Of a stretch of DNA of 37,020 nt, positions 1 through 7,640 are shown one piece after another. The translations under genes and the position numbers were made by a program. Under the pieces are notes generated by a model that was not told where the DNA came from, did no database searches, and saw only the letters and a program-made list of their open reading frames with translations. Position 1 is the first letter of the stretch. Every line of letters begins with the position of its first letter. Origin of the DNA: Betaproteobacteria bacterium (GTDB lineage: Bacteria; Pseudomonadota; Gammaproteobacteria; Burkholderiales; SHXO01); contig JANXRW010000095.1 of NCBI GenBank assembly GCA_025356655.1, positions 1 to 37,020 on the forward strand. Direction: 5' to 3'.

Positions 1-135
1 GAGGGCCTGAATGGGAAGGTTAAAGTCACACTGAGAAGATCCTACGGCTTTCGCACCTTCAAAGCCACGGAATTGGCGCTTTATCATGTACTTGGGAAAT
101 TGCCCGAGCCACCCATGGCCCACAGTTTCTGCTGA
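1..135 (+). CDS. ISL3-family transposase, C-terminal end (partial)
   Basis: The first 44 codons read in frame 1 end at TGA 133-135 and contain the stretch LRRSYGFRTFKATELALYH, which matches the C-terminal end of ISL3-family DDE transposases, where a 'RRxxGFRTF..F..A..H' stretch follows the last catalytic residue. The rest of the gene and the left end of the element lie outside the window. The element's right end should fall between this stop and about position 175, where the neighbouring minus-strand ATPase reading frame is cut off, but I could not define an inverted repeat or target duplication with only one end visible. Whether the copy is intact cannot be judged. The family call rests on motif recognition of a short tail. 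Confidence 0.72.
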   Translation, partial: EGLNGKVKVTLRRSYGFRTFKATELALYHVLGKLPEPPMAHSFC

Positions 136-175
136 CGAACCCGAAAACTTATTTGGCAGCGGGCGGAGGCGGAAC

Positions 176-1006
176 TTAGCTATCGAATGACTGGAGATCC
201 GGGGCTTTTACAGAGTCCAAGCTGACTCCAGTCTGCTGTCCTTTTCTACTCCCCACCCGAATAGCTCTGATGTGAACATCCGCATCGCCTTTCATCAGGC
301 GCACCACCCATTCCTCGTACTTTTGGTCATCCAACCGCGCCATGGTGGACATGAGGTTCAGAGAGGCCTAAGCGGGGAAAATAATTAGCTCATTGGCGAA
401 CCAATCGTAAGGAGCCGGATATTGGAGACTATTGGACGGCGCAGCCTGGGTTAGAAGCAGTGAGCGGGCACTTGTGTTGGCCGCCAAAAGTTCTCGACGC
501 CGCCTCTCTTCGCCCTTGAAGTGCACCGAGAAACGGTTTTCCGTCGCATTGCCCGGTTCCCCGGTTGGAGGGGTATCCGGACCAACGCTGGGCCTTACTG
601 GACCGGTAAACGGGTAGCCATTGGCCAGGACTACGCTCAGCGTCGCAACTGAACCTGTACTGGTAGCGCAAGTTACCCATGACCACAGTGATCTCGAACG
701 GGGTCGGCGCTCGGCGTGAAACGCTGTCCAGCAGGGGAGGCGTGAACTGATCCCAGAATTCGGGCTCAAGCAAACGCGTGGAGTTAAGGACGATATGCTG
801 CAGGGTCATCAGAGCAAAAATTAGATTGCTCTTGCCGTTGGCGTTGGCGCCATCGATGACCGACGAGCGCAGTCGCCGGAGAACACCCGGGCTGCCTGTC
901 TCCCGGCGTGCGTGTTTGCGTGCGACTTATCGCCTGACGCGCCGAAGCTCACGCACTGCTCGGCGCGGATCGAGCGAAAGTTGGCAACCCGAAGTTCGAT
1001 CAGGAT
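176..1006 (-). pseudogene. AAA_15-type ATPase pseudogene, frameshifted and truncated
   Basis: Reading the minus strand from 1006, three frame pieces line up with one ATPase of the AAA_15/AAA_21 ('ATP-binding protein') type. Piece one (about 1003-880) gives LIELRVANFRSIRAEQCVSF, the typical N-terminus, but the codon where ATG is expected is ATC at 1006-1004. After a frameshift near 880 comes the Walker A stretch IDGANANGKSNLIFAL (about 857-810), followed by the characteristic beta region with LRYQYRF. After a second frameshift near 590 comes ANTSARSLLLTQAA and PYDWFANELIIFP, then an in-frame TAG at 368-370, after which the same frame still reads LNLMSTMARLDDQKYEEWVV down to TAA at 176-178. The C-terminal half with Walker B is missing, apparently removed at the ISL3 element. 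Relatives of this family often occur in abortive-infection and other defence loci; that link is only inferred here. Confidence 0.8.
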
Positions 1007-1298
1007 TCCCCCATCAAAACGACAAATAAATACTATTCCGGTATTTACGTGTTGAAATCACGAGTTAATTTTGGCAATAACGCGCCATCTTCAAAAATCG
1101 CGCCGTTAAAAAAGGCCGTGCTTTGTCGGGCGCGCCGGATGCGATTTTTGCCGCCCGGTGCGGCTAGACCTGAAGCACTGCCATGATTGGAGACTGTTGC
1201 CTCAAGTGCGGGGCTGAAGTTGCCGATAACCCACCAGGGGCCAGGGGTCGCGCCGAGACGCCAGTCCCCCACCAAATTTGCCCTGACACAGGAAGGCC

Positions 1299-2444
1299 AT
1301 GGTTGCCGCGACCCTGAGCGTTTCAGAAGCCCTGCGTACCGTCGACGCGATGGTGGGCGCCCGTCACTATCAATTGGCCCTGGCAAATCTGCGCCACCTG
1401 GCCGGCCAACTGGGTCCGAACGCCGATGTGCAGCGTCGTCTGGGCTGGTGCGCCTTTTTGTCGGGCGACGACGCTGAAGCGCAGCGCTGCCTGGGCGCAG
1501 CGGTAGCTGCGGGCGATGGGGAGTCGGTGCGCTTACTGGGACTGGCCATCGAGCACCGGGGGCTGCCTGTCGGCCTGCGTCCTGCACAGATGGAGATCGA
1601 GGCCCTGCGACACTCGGTCTACATGGACTACCCGCGCGAGGTGAACGTGGAAACCCTGGCGGTTTGCAACGCGGCCTGTACCTTTTGCCCCTACCCCACC
1701 ATTGAGCGCAAGGGCACCTCACTGCCCATGGAGCTTATCGAGCGGATCATCGACGGGCTCGCTGAGATTCCGCGCCACGTGCCCTTCACGATCTCGCCCT
1801 TCAAGGTCAATGACCCATTCCTGGACACGCGCATCTATGAGGTCTGCGCCAAGATGAACGCGCGACTGCCCAACGCCGGTCTGCGCTTGTTCACCAATGG
1901 CACGCCGCTGAATCAAAGGATGCTCGACCGGGTCAATGCCCTGGAGCGGGTGACGCATCTGTGGGTGAGCCTGAACCATTTCGAGGCAGACGCCTACCAG
2001 GCGCTGATGGGTCTCCCCTTCGAGCGGACCATTCGCAAGTTGGATTTCCTGCACGATGCCGTGGCCAAGGGCCATTTCCGCTACCCGGTGGTGGTGTCGC
2101 GGGTGTGTGACGGCACAGATACCGACCTGCGCTTCCACGACTTCGTCTCGGCACGGTTCCCGCAGTTTCGCATCCAGTTGATCGGGCGCGGCGACTGGAC
2201 GGGCTCCATCAGCACCTATCGTGAGGTGCTGCCGATTGCCTGCGACCGCTGGTTTGAGCTCTCGATCATGGCCACCGGCAAGGTGGCTCTGTGCTGCATG
2301 GATGGCGAAGGCAAGGTCGTCGTAGGGGACGTGGCCAAGCAAAGCGTCCTGGAAATCTACAACTCCCCGGGCTATCGCAAGATGCGCGAACACCTCCCGA
2401 CGCGCCTCGGCGCACAGTCCCCCTGCGATACCTGTAGCTACTGA
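1299..2444 (+). CDS. Radical SAM/SPASM-domain protein with helical N-terminal extension
   Basis: This 381-residue protein has the radical SAM cluster motif C123-x3-C127-x2-C130 (CNAACTFC), which binds the 4Fe-4S cluster that cleaves S-adenosylmethionine. A C-terminal cysteine set (CDRW near 314, CC near 333, CDTCSY at the very end) resembles a SPASM/twitch auxiliary-cluster region. Residues 1-100 are Ala/Leu-rich helices resembling TPR repeats, unusual in front of a radical SAM barrel. The start at ATG 1299 has AGGAAGG directly upstream, at short spacing. No precursor peptide, glycosyltransferase or cofactor-synthesis gene is adjacent, so the substrate cannot be inferred. The 292 bp upstream (1007-1298) show no gene I recognise. 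SPASM proteins act in peptide or cofactor maturation and in anaerobic sulfatase activation; which applies here is unknown. Confidence 0.85.
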   Translation: MVAATLSVSEALRTVDAMVGARHYQLALANLRHLAGQLGPNADVQRRLGWCAFLSGDDAEAQRCLGAAVAAGDGESVRLLGLAIEHRGLPVGLRPAQMEIEALRHSVYMDYPREVNVETLAVCNAACTFCPYPTIERKGTSLPMELIERIIDGLAEIPRHVPFTISPFKVNDPFLDTRIYEVCAKMNARLPNAGLRLFTNGTPLNQRMLDRVNALERVTHLWVSLNHFEADAYQALMGLPFERTIRKLDFLHDAVAKGHFRYPVVVSRVCDGTDTDLRFHDFVSARFPQFRIQLIGRGDWTGSISTYREVLPIACDRWFELSIMATGKVALCCMDGEGKVVVGDVAKQSVLEIYNSPGYRKMREHLPTRLGAQSPCDTCSY

Positions 2445-2623
2445 CCGGCAAGCTCCTGTTGACGGCGCCGAGCAGGCCAATCCCGGGCGGGTCCAATCCA
2501 GCGCAGCAGGGTTTGCGCAATGTCATCCCGCCAACGCAATGGCTCACGTATGCTGGATGCTTGGGGGCGAGCCCAGCGGGAGGCGCTGAGCCCAGCCGCC
2601 CACGCACCCAACCGGAGAGCATC

Positions 2624-3199
2624 ATGACGACACTACTTCACCGCTCGCGCAGCCTCGTTGCGGCGGTCGCAATCACCTTGCTGAGCAGCGCACTCGCACA
2701 GGCCCACGACCACGCGGCGACAACGCCCGCGGCCGAACAGGCCACCGGCGAACATAGCCAAGCGATGATGCGGATGCACCTCGATCACGCCGCGGACCGA
2801 CTGGAGATCCGGGCATCGCAGCTGCCTGCCTGGGAGACACTGGCGCATGCCATGCTAGACCTTGCCGAGCATCACCCTGCGCCCTCGCCATCGAGCCAGG
2901 GCGATGCCGCCACGCTCACGCGCGCGCTTGCCGAACATGCCACCGACCATGCCAACAAGGTCGTGCGTGTCGCCGAGGCCACTGCAGCCCTGGCCGACGT
3001 ACTCGACAGCAACCAGAACAGGCTCCTCACGCAGATGACGCGCGGGTTCCTGGCGCACCATCAGGCCATGCACCACGGCATGCACGCAGAGATGATGGGC
3101 GGCAAGGGCATGATGGGTTCCAAGGGCAAGCCGGGGGCCTCGGCGGGAGCGGAAGGCGAACCTAGCAAGGCCGACGACCCCCACGCCGGTCACCGCTGA
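2624..3199 (+). CDS. Spy/CpxP-like His- and Met-rich periplasmic protein
   Basis: The 191-residue product begins with a Sec signal peptide (RSRSLVAAVAITLLSSALAQA, cleavage after about residue 26). The start at ATG 2624 is chosen because it gives that signal peptide and has GGAGAG nine bases upstream; the frame stays open further upstream but without a signal. The mature part contains RLEIRASQLPAWETL, which resembles the LTxxQ helix of Spy/CpxP-type periplasmic chaperones, and ends in a Met/His/Gly-rich tail (HHQAMHHGMHAEMMGGKGMMG, DDPHAGHR) that could bind metal such as copper or nickel. The family assignment is by motif and composition. A weak hairpin (arms CTCTCC 3232-3237 and GGAGAG 3246-3251) lies between it and the LexA-like promoter, so it is probably transcribed separately. 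Confidence 0.72.
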   Translation: MTTLLHRSRSLVAAVAITLLSSALAQAHDHAATTPAAEQATGEHSQAMMRMHLDHAADRLEIRASQLPAWETLAHAMLDLAEHHPAPSPSSQGDAATLTRALAEHATDHANKVVRVAEATAALADVLDSNQNRLLTQMTRGFLAHHQAMHHGMHAEMMGGKGMMGSKGKPGASAGAEGEPSKADDPHAGHR

Positions 3200-3271
3200 G
3201 CGGCGGGTAGGAAAAGCGGAGGGCAACCCTGCTCTCCCCAGGGCTGGAGAGTCTGATGCGCGTAGGCGGCG

Positions 3272-3300
3272 TTGACAGCTGAACGGCCGTTCAGTACATT
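3272..3300 (+). promoter_or_regulatory. Predicted sigma70 promoter of the lexA-like/mrfAB operon
   Basis: A perfect -35 box TTGACA (3272-3277) is followed after exactly 17 bp by TACATT (3295-3300), which matches the -10 consensus at four of six positions. Transcription would begin near 3307. The spacer (3278-3294) is almost entirely occupied by a 16-bp palindrome, so a bound repressor would occlude RNA polymerase. This is the clearest promoter in the window; it is a reading of the sequence, not a mapped start. Confidence 0.68.
3279..3294. promoter_or_regulatory. Operator 1: perfect 16-bp palindrome CTGAACGGCCGTTCAG
   Basis: The site is fully self-complementary and lies between the -35 and -10 boxes. 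Its core GAAC-N4-GTTC has the form of the LexA (DinR) box of Gram-positive bacteria, while the outer CTG-N10-CAG recalls the enterobacterial SOS box but lacks its full CTGT/ACAG arms. With the LexA-family gene directly downstream, autoregulatory binding is the simplest reading. Confidence 0.7.
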
Positions 3301-3308
3301 GGAGCTCC

Positions 3309-3324
3309 CTGAACGGTCGTTCCC
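3309..3324. promoter_or_regulatory. Operator 2: CTGAACGGTCGTTCCC, second copy of the box
   Basis: The 12-bp core GAACGGTCGTTC (3311-3322) differs from operator 1 at one base and sits exactly 30 bp downstream of it, about three helical turns, so two repressor dimers could bind the same DNA face. It lies in the predicted leader between the transcription start and the ATG at 3333. The right flank is CCC, so the outer CAG of operator 1 is not kept. Confidence 0.65.
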
Positions 3325-3332
3325 CCCTCACC

Positions 3333-3899
3333 ATGCCTGATGACACGCTCTGCCTGACCCGACTCCAGGACTACTACGCCGAGGAGCAGGTCATCCCCCC
3401 CTACTCCACCATCGGTACCTTGCTGGGACTGAAGTCCAAGAATTCGGTCGCGGCGCTGGTGGGGCGCCTACGACTCCAAGGCTATCTCGCCTTCAGCCCG
3501 GACAGGCGATTGAAACCTGGGCCGCGATTCTTCGAGCGTCCGTTCTTCGAGAGTGTTCAAGCGGGCACGCCCAACGCCGCCAGCGACACGGGGGCGGACC
3601 CCATCACCATCGACCGCTACCTCATCGACCACCCCTCGCAGACGGTAATGGTGCGCATCAAGGGCGACTCCATGCGAGACGCGGGCGTGCTCGATGGCGA
3701 CCTAGCGGTGGTGGAGCGCCGCTACGTGGCAGAGGTAGGCGAAATCGTCATCGCCAGCATCGACAACGAATTCACCCTGAAATATCTTGATCGCGACCGG
3801 CAGGGCTACTTCCTGCGGCCGGCCAATCCGGACTTCCAGAACATCCGGGCGAAGTTCGAGATCTTCGGGGTCATGGTGGGTCTGGTCCGCAAGTACTGA
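3333..3899 (+). CDS. lexA: LexA-family self-cleaving transcriptional repressor
   Basis: The 188-residue protein has an N-terminal winged helix (PPYSTIGTLLGLKSKNSVAA, residues 22-41, similar to the LexA recognition region) and a C-terminal S24 peptidase domain. The autocleavage site is A77-G78 in VQAGTPN, the nucleophile is S113 in GDSM, and the general base is K150 in FTLKYL, all in the expected order and spacing. LexA proteins repress damage-response genes and cleave themselves when RecA is activated; that role is assumed here from the family. The N-terminus is slightly shorter than in E. coli LexA, so it may be a second, specialised LexA paralogue. No clear Shine-Dalgarno precedes ATG 3333. 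The mrfA start follows 22 bp after the stop, so the repressor should control the repair genes as well as itself. Confidence 0.9.
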   Translation: MPDDTLCLTRLQDYYAEEQVIPPYSTIGTLLGLKSKNSVAALVGRLRLQGYLAFSPDRRLKPGPRFFERPFFESVQAGTPNAASDTGADPITIDRYLIDHPSQTVMVRIKGDSMRDAGVLDGDLAVVERRYVAEVGEIVIASIDNEFTLKYLDRDRQGYFLRPANPDFQNIRAKFEIFGVMVGLVRKY

Positions 3900-3921
3900 A
3901 CCTCCGGAAGGTCTTGACCCC

Positions 3922-6354
3922 ATGAACGACCTGACGCAGGCAACTCACGGGGGCGGATTCCCGGCACGGGAGCCGGCCGACCTGGGCCAAATGGTCCAGG
4001 CCCTCAAGCGTCGGCATGCGGCGTGTATCACCGGCGAGATAGTCACCCCCGCCCGGGCGGCGCAGTATGCCGACTTCCCGGAGGATTTGGATCCGGCCAT
4101 TGCCGCGGCGCTTTCGCGTCGTGGCATCAGCCGCCTCTACAGCCATCAACGCGAGGCCTGGGACCGCATCACCGCCGGCGAACACCTGGTGGTGGTGACG
4201 CCGACCGCCTCCGGAAAAAGCCTGTGCTACAACCTGCCCGTGCTCCAGGCCGTGCGGCGCGAACGCGCGAAGGCCCTCTACCTGTTTCCCACCAAGGCCC
4301 TGGCCCAGGATCAAGTGGCCGAACTGCTGGAACTGAACCAAGCCGGCGAGTTGGGCCTACGTGCCTTCACCTTTGACGGCGATACGCCGGGCGACGCTCG
4401 CAAGGCCGTTCGCACCCACGGCGATATCGTCGTGTCCAACCCCGACATGTTGCACCAGGGTGTTCTGCCCCACCACACGAAGTGGGCGCAATTTTTTGAG
4501 AACCTGCGCTACGTTGTGATCGACGAAACGCACCTCTACCGAGGCGTGTTCGGCTCCCACGTTGCCAACCTACTGCGTCGCCTGCACCGCATCTGCAGCT
4601 TCTACGCGGTGACGCCGACCTTCGTGTTCTGCTCCGCCACCATTGGCAACCCTGCGGAACTCGCATCCGGGCTGCTGGGCAAGGCGGTCGGCCTGCTGGA
4701 GCGCTCCGGTGCGCCTGCCGGAGAGAAGCACCTGCTGTTCTGGAACCCGCCCATGGTCAATCCAGACCTGGGGCTGCGCGCCTCTGCGCGTTCGCAGAGC
4801 ACCCGCATCGCCCGCGCGGCGGTGCGCGCCGGGTTGAAGACCATCGTCTTCGCCAACACCCGGCTGATGGTCGAGGTCCTCACCAAGTACCTGAAGGACG
4901 TTTTCGACAACGACCCGCGACGGCCTGCGCGGGTGGCCGCATACCGGGGAGGCTACCTGCCCACTGAGCGGCGCGGCACGGCCGCGCGCCTGCGCCAGGG
5001 CGACCTGGACTGTGTGGTGGCCACCAACGCGCTGGAATTGGGCGTCGACATCGGCGCGCTGGACGTGTGCGTCCTCAATGGATTTCCCGGCACCATCGCC
5101 GGTACCTGGCAGCGACTGGGCCGTGCCGGACGCCGCAACCGGCCGGCGCTGGGTGTGCTGGTGGCGAGCAGCGACCCACTGGACCAGTACGTGGTGCGTA
5201 ACCCGGACTTCTTCACGCAAGCTTCCCCGGAGCGCGCCTGTATCGACCCGGACCAGTTGCTGATCCTCATGGATCACGTGCGCTGCGCTGCCTTCGAACT
5301 CCCCTTCCGCGACGGTGAATCCTTCGGGCGGGAACCGCTGGCGGAAATGCTGAGCTATCTTGAAGAGCACGGCGTCCTGCATCACGAGACGGGGCACTGG
5401 CACTGGGCTGCAGACAGCTACCCAGCCAACAGCGTCAGCCTGCGCGCCGTGGCCGATGGCAACTTCGTGGTGGTGGATCTGACCGCCGGGCGCCAGGACA
5501 TCATCGCCGAGGTGGACTACTCCAGTGCGGCGCTGACCCTCTACGAGGGCGCTATCTACCTCATCCAGGCCAGCCCCTGGCAGGTGGAACGACTCGACTG
5601 GAAGGGCCGCAAGGCCTTCGTGACCAAGACCCAAGCGGACTACTACACCGACGCCATCGATTACACCAAGCTGAAGATTCTTGAGTCCATGGAAGAGGAC
5701 CGCGAGCGGCAATTCCTCTGCGCCCGTGGCGAGGTTCATCTCGTTCGCCGGGTGGCAGGCTACAAGAAGATCCGCTACTACACGCACGAGAACGTAGGCT
5801 ACGGCCCGGTGAACCTACCCGATCACGAACTCCACACCACCGCCGTGTGGTGGCAGATCCTACCGAGAGCCCTAGAGGCAGCCTTCACCTCACGCTGGGA
5901 GGCGCTCGATGGCTTCCTAGGCGCTGCCTACGCCATGCACCATGTGGCGGCACTGATGAGCCTTTCTGAGCGCTCCGACATCGGCCGCGCCGTGGGCGAC
6001 GGGGCCGGCACATGGTTCGCAGGAGTCGACCAGAACGGTCGCGGCCGCACCCAATCCTTCACGGGTGAGGCGGTGGAGGTGGATGCCGCACACTTCGCTC
6101 CCACCGTATTTCTCTATGACAACTTTCCCGGGGGCTCCGGGCTATCGGCACCCCTGTACGATCTGCGCCGACAGTTGGTGCCACGCGCGCGCGCGCTGGT
6201 GCGCGCCTGCGAGTGCTTGCTCGGCTGTCCCGCCTGCGTGGGACCCATACTGGCGTCGGAGGAAGCGCGCGGCCATTCACCAAAATCAGCCGCGCTGCTC
6301 GTTCTGAAACTCCTCGAGCACGCGGCGGCGGCTTTGGAGGGCGAGTGCGCCTAG
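3922..6354 (+). CDS. mrfA: MrfA-type DExH helicase with C-terminal DUF1998/MZB domain
   Basis: This 810-residue superfamily 2 helicase shows Walker A TPTASGKS (93-100), the Walker B box DETH (201-204), motif III SAT (238-240), and motifs V-VI in TNALELGVDIG and QRLGRAGRRN. The C-terminal DUF1998/MZB region has NFPGGSGLS followed by four cysteines in CECLLGCPAC (763, 765, 769, 772), the zinc-binding signature of B. subtilis MrfA (YprA) and fungal Hrq1-like helicases. MrfA is a 3'-5' helicase that acts with MrfB to remove mitomycin C lesions by a route independent of UvrABC (established for B. subtilis). ATG 3922 is chosen because GGAAGG precedes it and the residues upstream belong to the lexA frame. 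mrfB starts inside its last codons, so the two are translationally coupled. Confidence 0.92.
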   Translation: MNDLTQATHGGGFPAREPADLGQMVQALKRRHAACITGEIVTPARAAQYADFPEDLDPAIAAALSRRGISRLYSHQREAWDRITAGEHLVVVTPTASGKSLCYNLPVLQAVRRERAKALYLFPTKALAQDQVAELLELNQAGELGLRAFTFDGDTPGDARKAVRTHGDIVVSNPDMLHQGVLPHHTKWAQFFENLRYVVIDETHLYRGVFGSHVANLLRRLHRICSFYAVTPTFVFCSATIGNPAELASGLLGKAVGLLERSGAPAGEKHLLFWNPPMVNPDLGLRASARSQSTRIARAAVRAGLKTIVFANTRLMVEVLTKYLKDVFDNDPRRPARVAAYRGGYLPTERRGTAARLRQGDLDCVVATNALELGVDIGALDVCVLNGFPGTIAGTWQRLGRAGRRNRPALGVLVASSDPLDQYVVRNPDFFTQASPERACIDPDQLLILMDHVRCAAFELPFRDGESFGREPLAEMLSYLEEHGVLHHETGHWHWAADSYPANSVSLRAVADGNFVVVDLTAGRQDIIAEVDYSSAALTLYEGAIYLIQASPWQVERLDWKGRKAFVTKTQADYYTDAIDYTKLKILESMEEDRERQFLCARGEVHLVRRVAGYKKIRYYTHENVGYGPVNLPDHELHTTAVWWQILPRALEAAFTSRWEALDGFLGAAYAMHHVAALMSLSERSDIGRAVGDGAGTWFAGVDQNGRGRTQSFTGEAVEVDAAHFAPTVFLYDNFPGGSGLSAPLYDLRRQLVPRARALVRACECLLGCPACVGPILASEEARGHSPKSAALLVLKLLEHAAAALEGECA

Positions 6355-7640
6355 CCGATCGGCTAGCGTTGCTTCGCGGACCCGCTCCCGAGCCTTCGGC
6401 AGCGCCCGCCGCAACGTCAACGGGGGTCCTCAGCCTAGCCGAGCGCATCGCCCGCATCCGCCACACGGAAGTCAACGGGGCTCCCCGCTCGGCACGCTTG
6501 CCCGATAGCGAGGTAGCCACGCTCCTGGGCGGGGTCCTCATCGCTGACGGCGTCATCCGTGTGGACGTTGAGTTGCCCCTGGCCACTGTGCACGGCAAGG
6601 TGCGGCTCGACGGAATCCATCGGGCCCGTCCCGATTTGCTGGGGCTGCCGGACACCGGGGGACCAGACACATTGCTGTTCCTAGACACGGAGACCACTGG
6701 ACTCGCGGGTGGCACAGGAACCCTGGCCTTCCTGCTGGGACTGGCGCGGGTCGAGGGATCCAGCCTGTGCCTTCGGCAGTACTTCCTCAGTGGATTCCGG
6801 GGTGAGCCGGCCATGCTCGACGATGCGCTTGCCTGGATTGAGGGGGCTGGAACCCTGGTTTCTTACAATGGGCGCAGCTTCGATGCGCCCCTGTTAAGCA
6901 CGCGGTTTTCTTTGGCACGCCGCTATGATCCGCTGCGTGGCCGTGCCCATCTGGACCTCCTTCCCCCCACGCGGCGGGCCTTCGGCGCAAGTTGGGAGGA
7001 CTGCCGACTGCAGACCGCCGAGCGGAAGGTGCTCGGCCTGACTCGCGTGGACGACCTCCCCGGCTCCCTGATCCCGCAGGTCTGGTCGACCTATCTACGC
7101 GGCGGCCCGGCCGGCCCGTTAACGGGCATCGTCGCGCACAACCTGCTGGACCTACTCTCGCTCGCCGCCCTGCTGGCCGTGCTCTCGGACGCCTACGCCC
7201 ATCCGGGGCAGGAGCAGGCCTGTCCCGGCCCCATCGCCGGGGCGCTGCGCCGCCAGGGCCAGGAGGCCCTGGGAATGGCCCACCTCGAGCAGGCGCGGGA
7301 ACGACTCACCGAGGCCGAGCAACTGCAGTTGGCGACGCTCTACCGGCGGCGCGGCGACTTGGCATCCGCTCGGCGGCTGTGGGACGCGCTGCAGGAGCGC
7401 GGATCGCTGGCGGCGATCCTTTGCCTCGCAAAATTCCACGAGCATGTGGAGAAACGTCCTGAACTAGCCCTCGAACTGACCGATATACTCCTGGCGCGCG
7501 AGCCCCACGAGGCTGGACACGCCACGCGCCGCAAGCGCCTGCTCGCCCGCCTGCACGGGCGCGGCGAGCAGGACCCGCTTTTTGATGACGACGCCCGGAC
7601 CCCCTTTGAATCGGTCATCCCCCGCACAGAGCTCTCCTAG
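6345..7640 (+). CDS. mrfB: MrfB-type DnaQ-fold exonuclease with C-terminal TPR region
   Basis: Starting at GTG 6345, which has GGAGG five bases upstream and overlaps mrfA by 10 nt, the product is 431 residues. The RNase H-like domain (YprB type, about 105-285) carries exonuclease motif I LFLDTETTG (D114, E116), motif II SYNGRSFDAPLL (N175, D180) and motif III AHNLLDLLSL (H265, D269). The C-terminal third has helical repeats such as EQLQLATLYRRRGDLASARR, consistent with the TPR region of MrfB (YprB). In B. subtilis MrfB is a metal-dependent exonuclease working with MrfA in mitomycin repair. The frame remains open upstream inside mrfA, but those residues are low-complexity and lack family features. 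Residues 11-30 are Pro/Ala-rich and probably flexible. Confidence 0.87.
   Translation: MRLADRLALLRGPAPEPSAAPAATSTGVLSLAERIARIRHTEVNGAPRSARLPDSEVATLLGGVLIADGVIRVDVELPLATVHGKVRLDGIHRARPDLLGLPDTGGPDTLLFLDTETTGLAGGTGTLAFLLGLARVEGSSLCLRQYFLSGFRGEPAMLDDALAWIEGAGTLVSYNGRSFDAPLLSTRFSLARRYDPLRGRAHLDLLPPTRRAFGASWEDCRLQTAERKVLGLTRVDDLPGSLIPQVWSTYLRGGPAGPLTGIVAHNLLDLLSLAALLAVLSDAYAHPGQEQACPGPIAGALRRQGQEALGMAHLEQARERLTEAEQLQLATLYRRRGDLASARRLWDALQERGSLAAILCLAKFHEHVEKRPELALELTDILLAREPHEAGHATRRKRLLARLHGRGEQDPLFDDDARTPFESVIPRTELS

Noticed and set aside
3279..3324. Standard enterobacterial SOS boxes
   Set aside because: CTGT-N8-ACAG is not present; the sites fit GAAC-N4-GTTC better, with only outer CTG/CAG in common in one copy.
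4570..5787. Open frame of 405 codons on the minus strand inside mrfA
   Set aside because: Fully inside the helicase gene, without domains or a ribosome site; a codon-bias shadow.
6183..6215. GC-alternating stretch (cgcgcgcgcg) as a Z-DNA or regulatory element
   Set aside because: It encodes the conserved arginine/alanine-rich helix just before the four-cysteine motif of mrfA and is explained by codon use.
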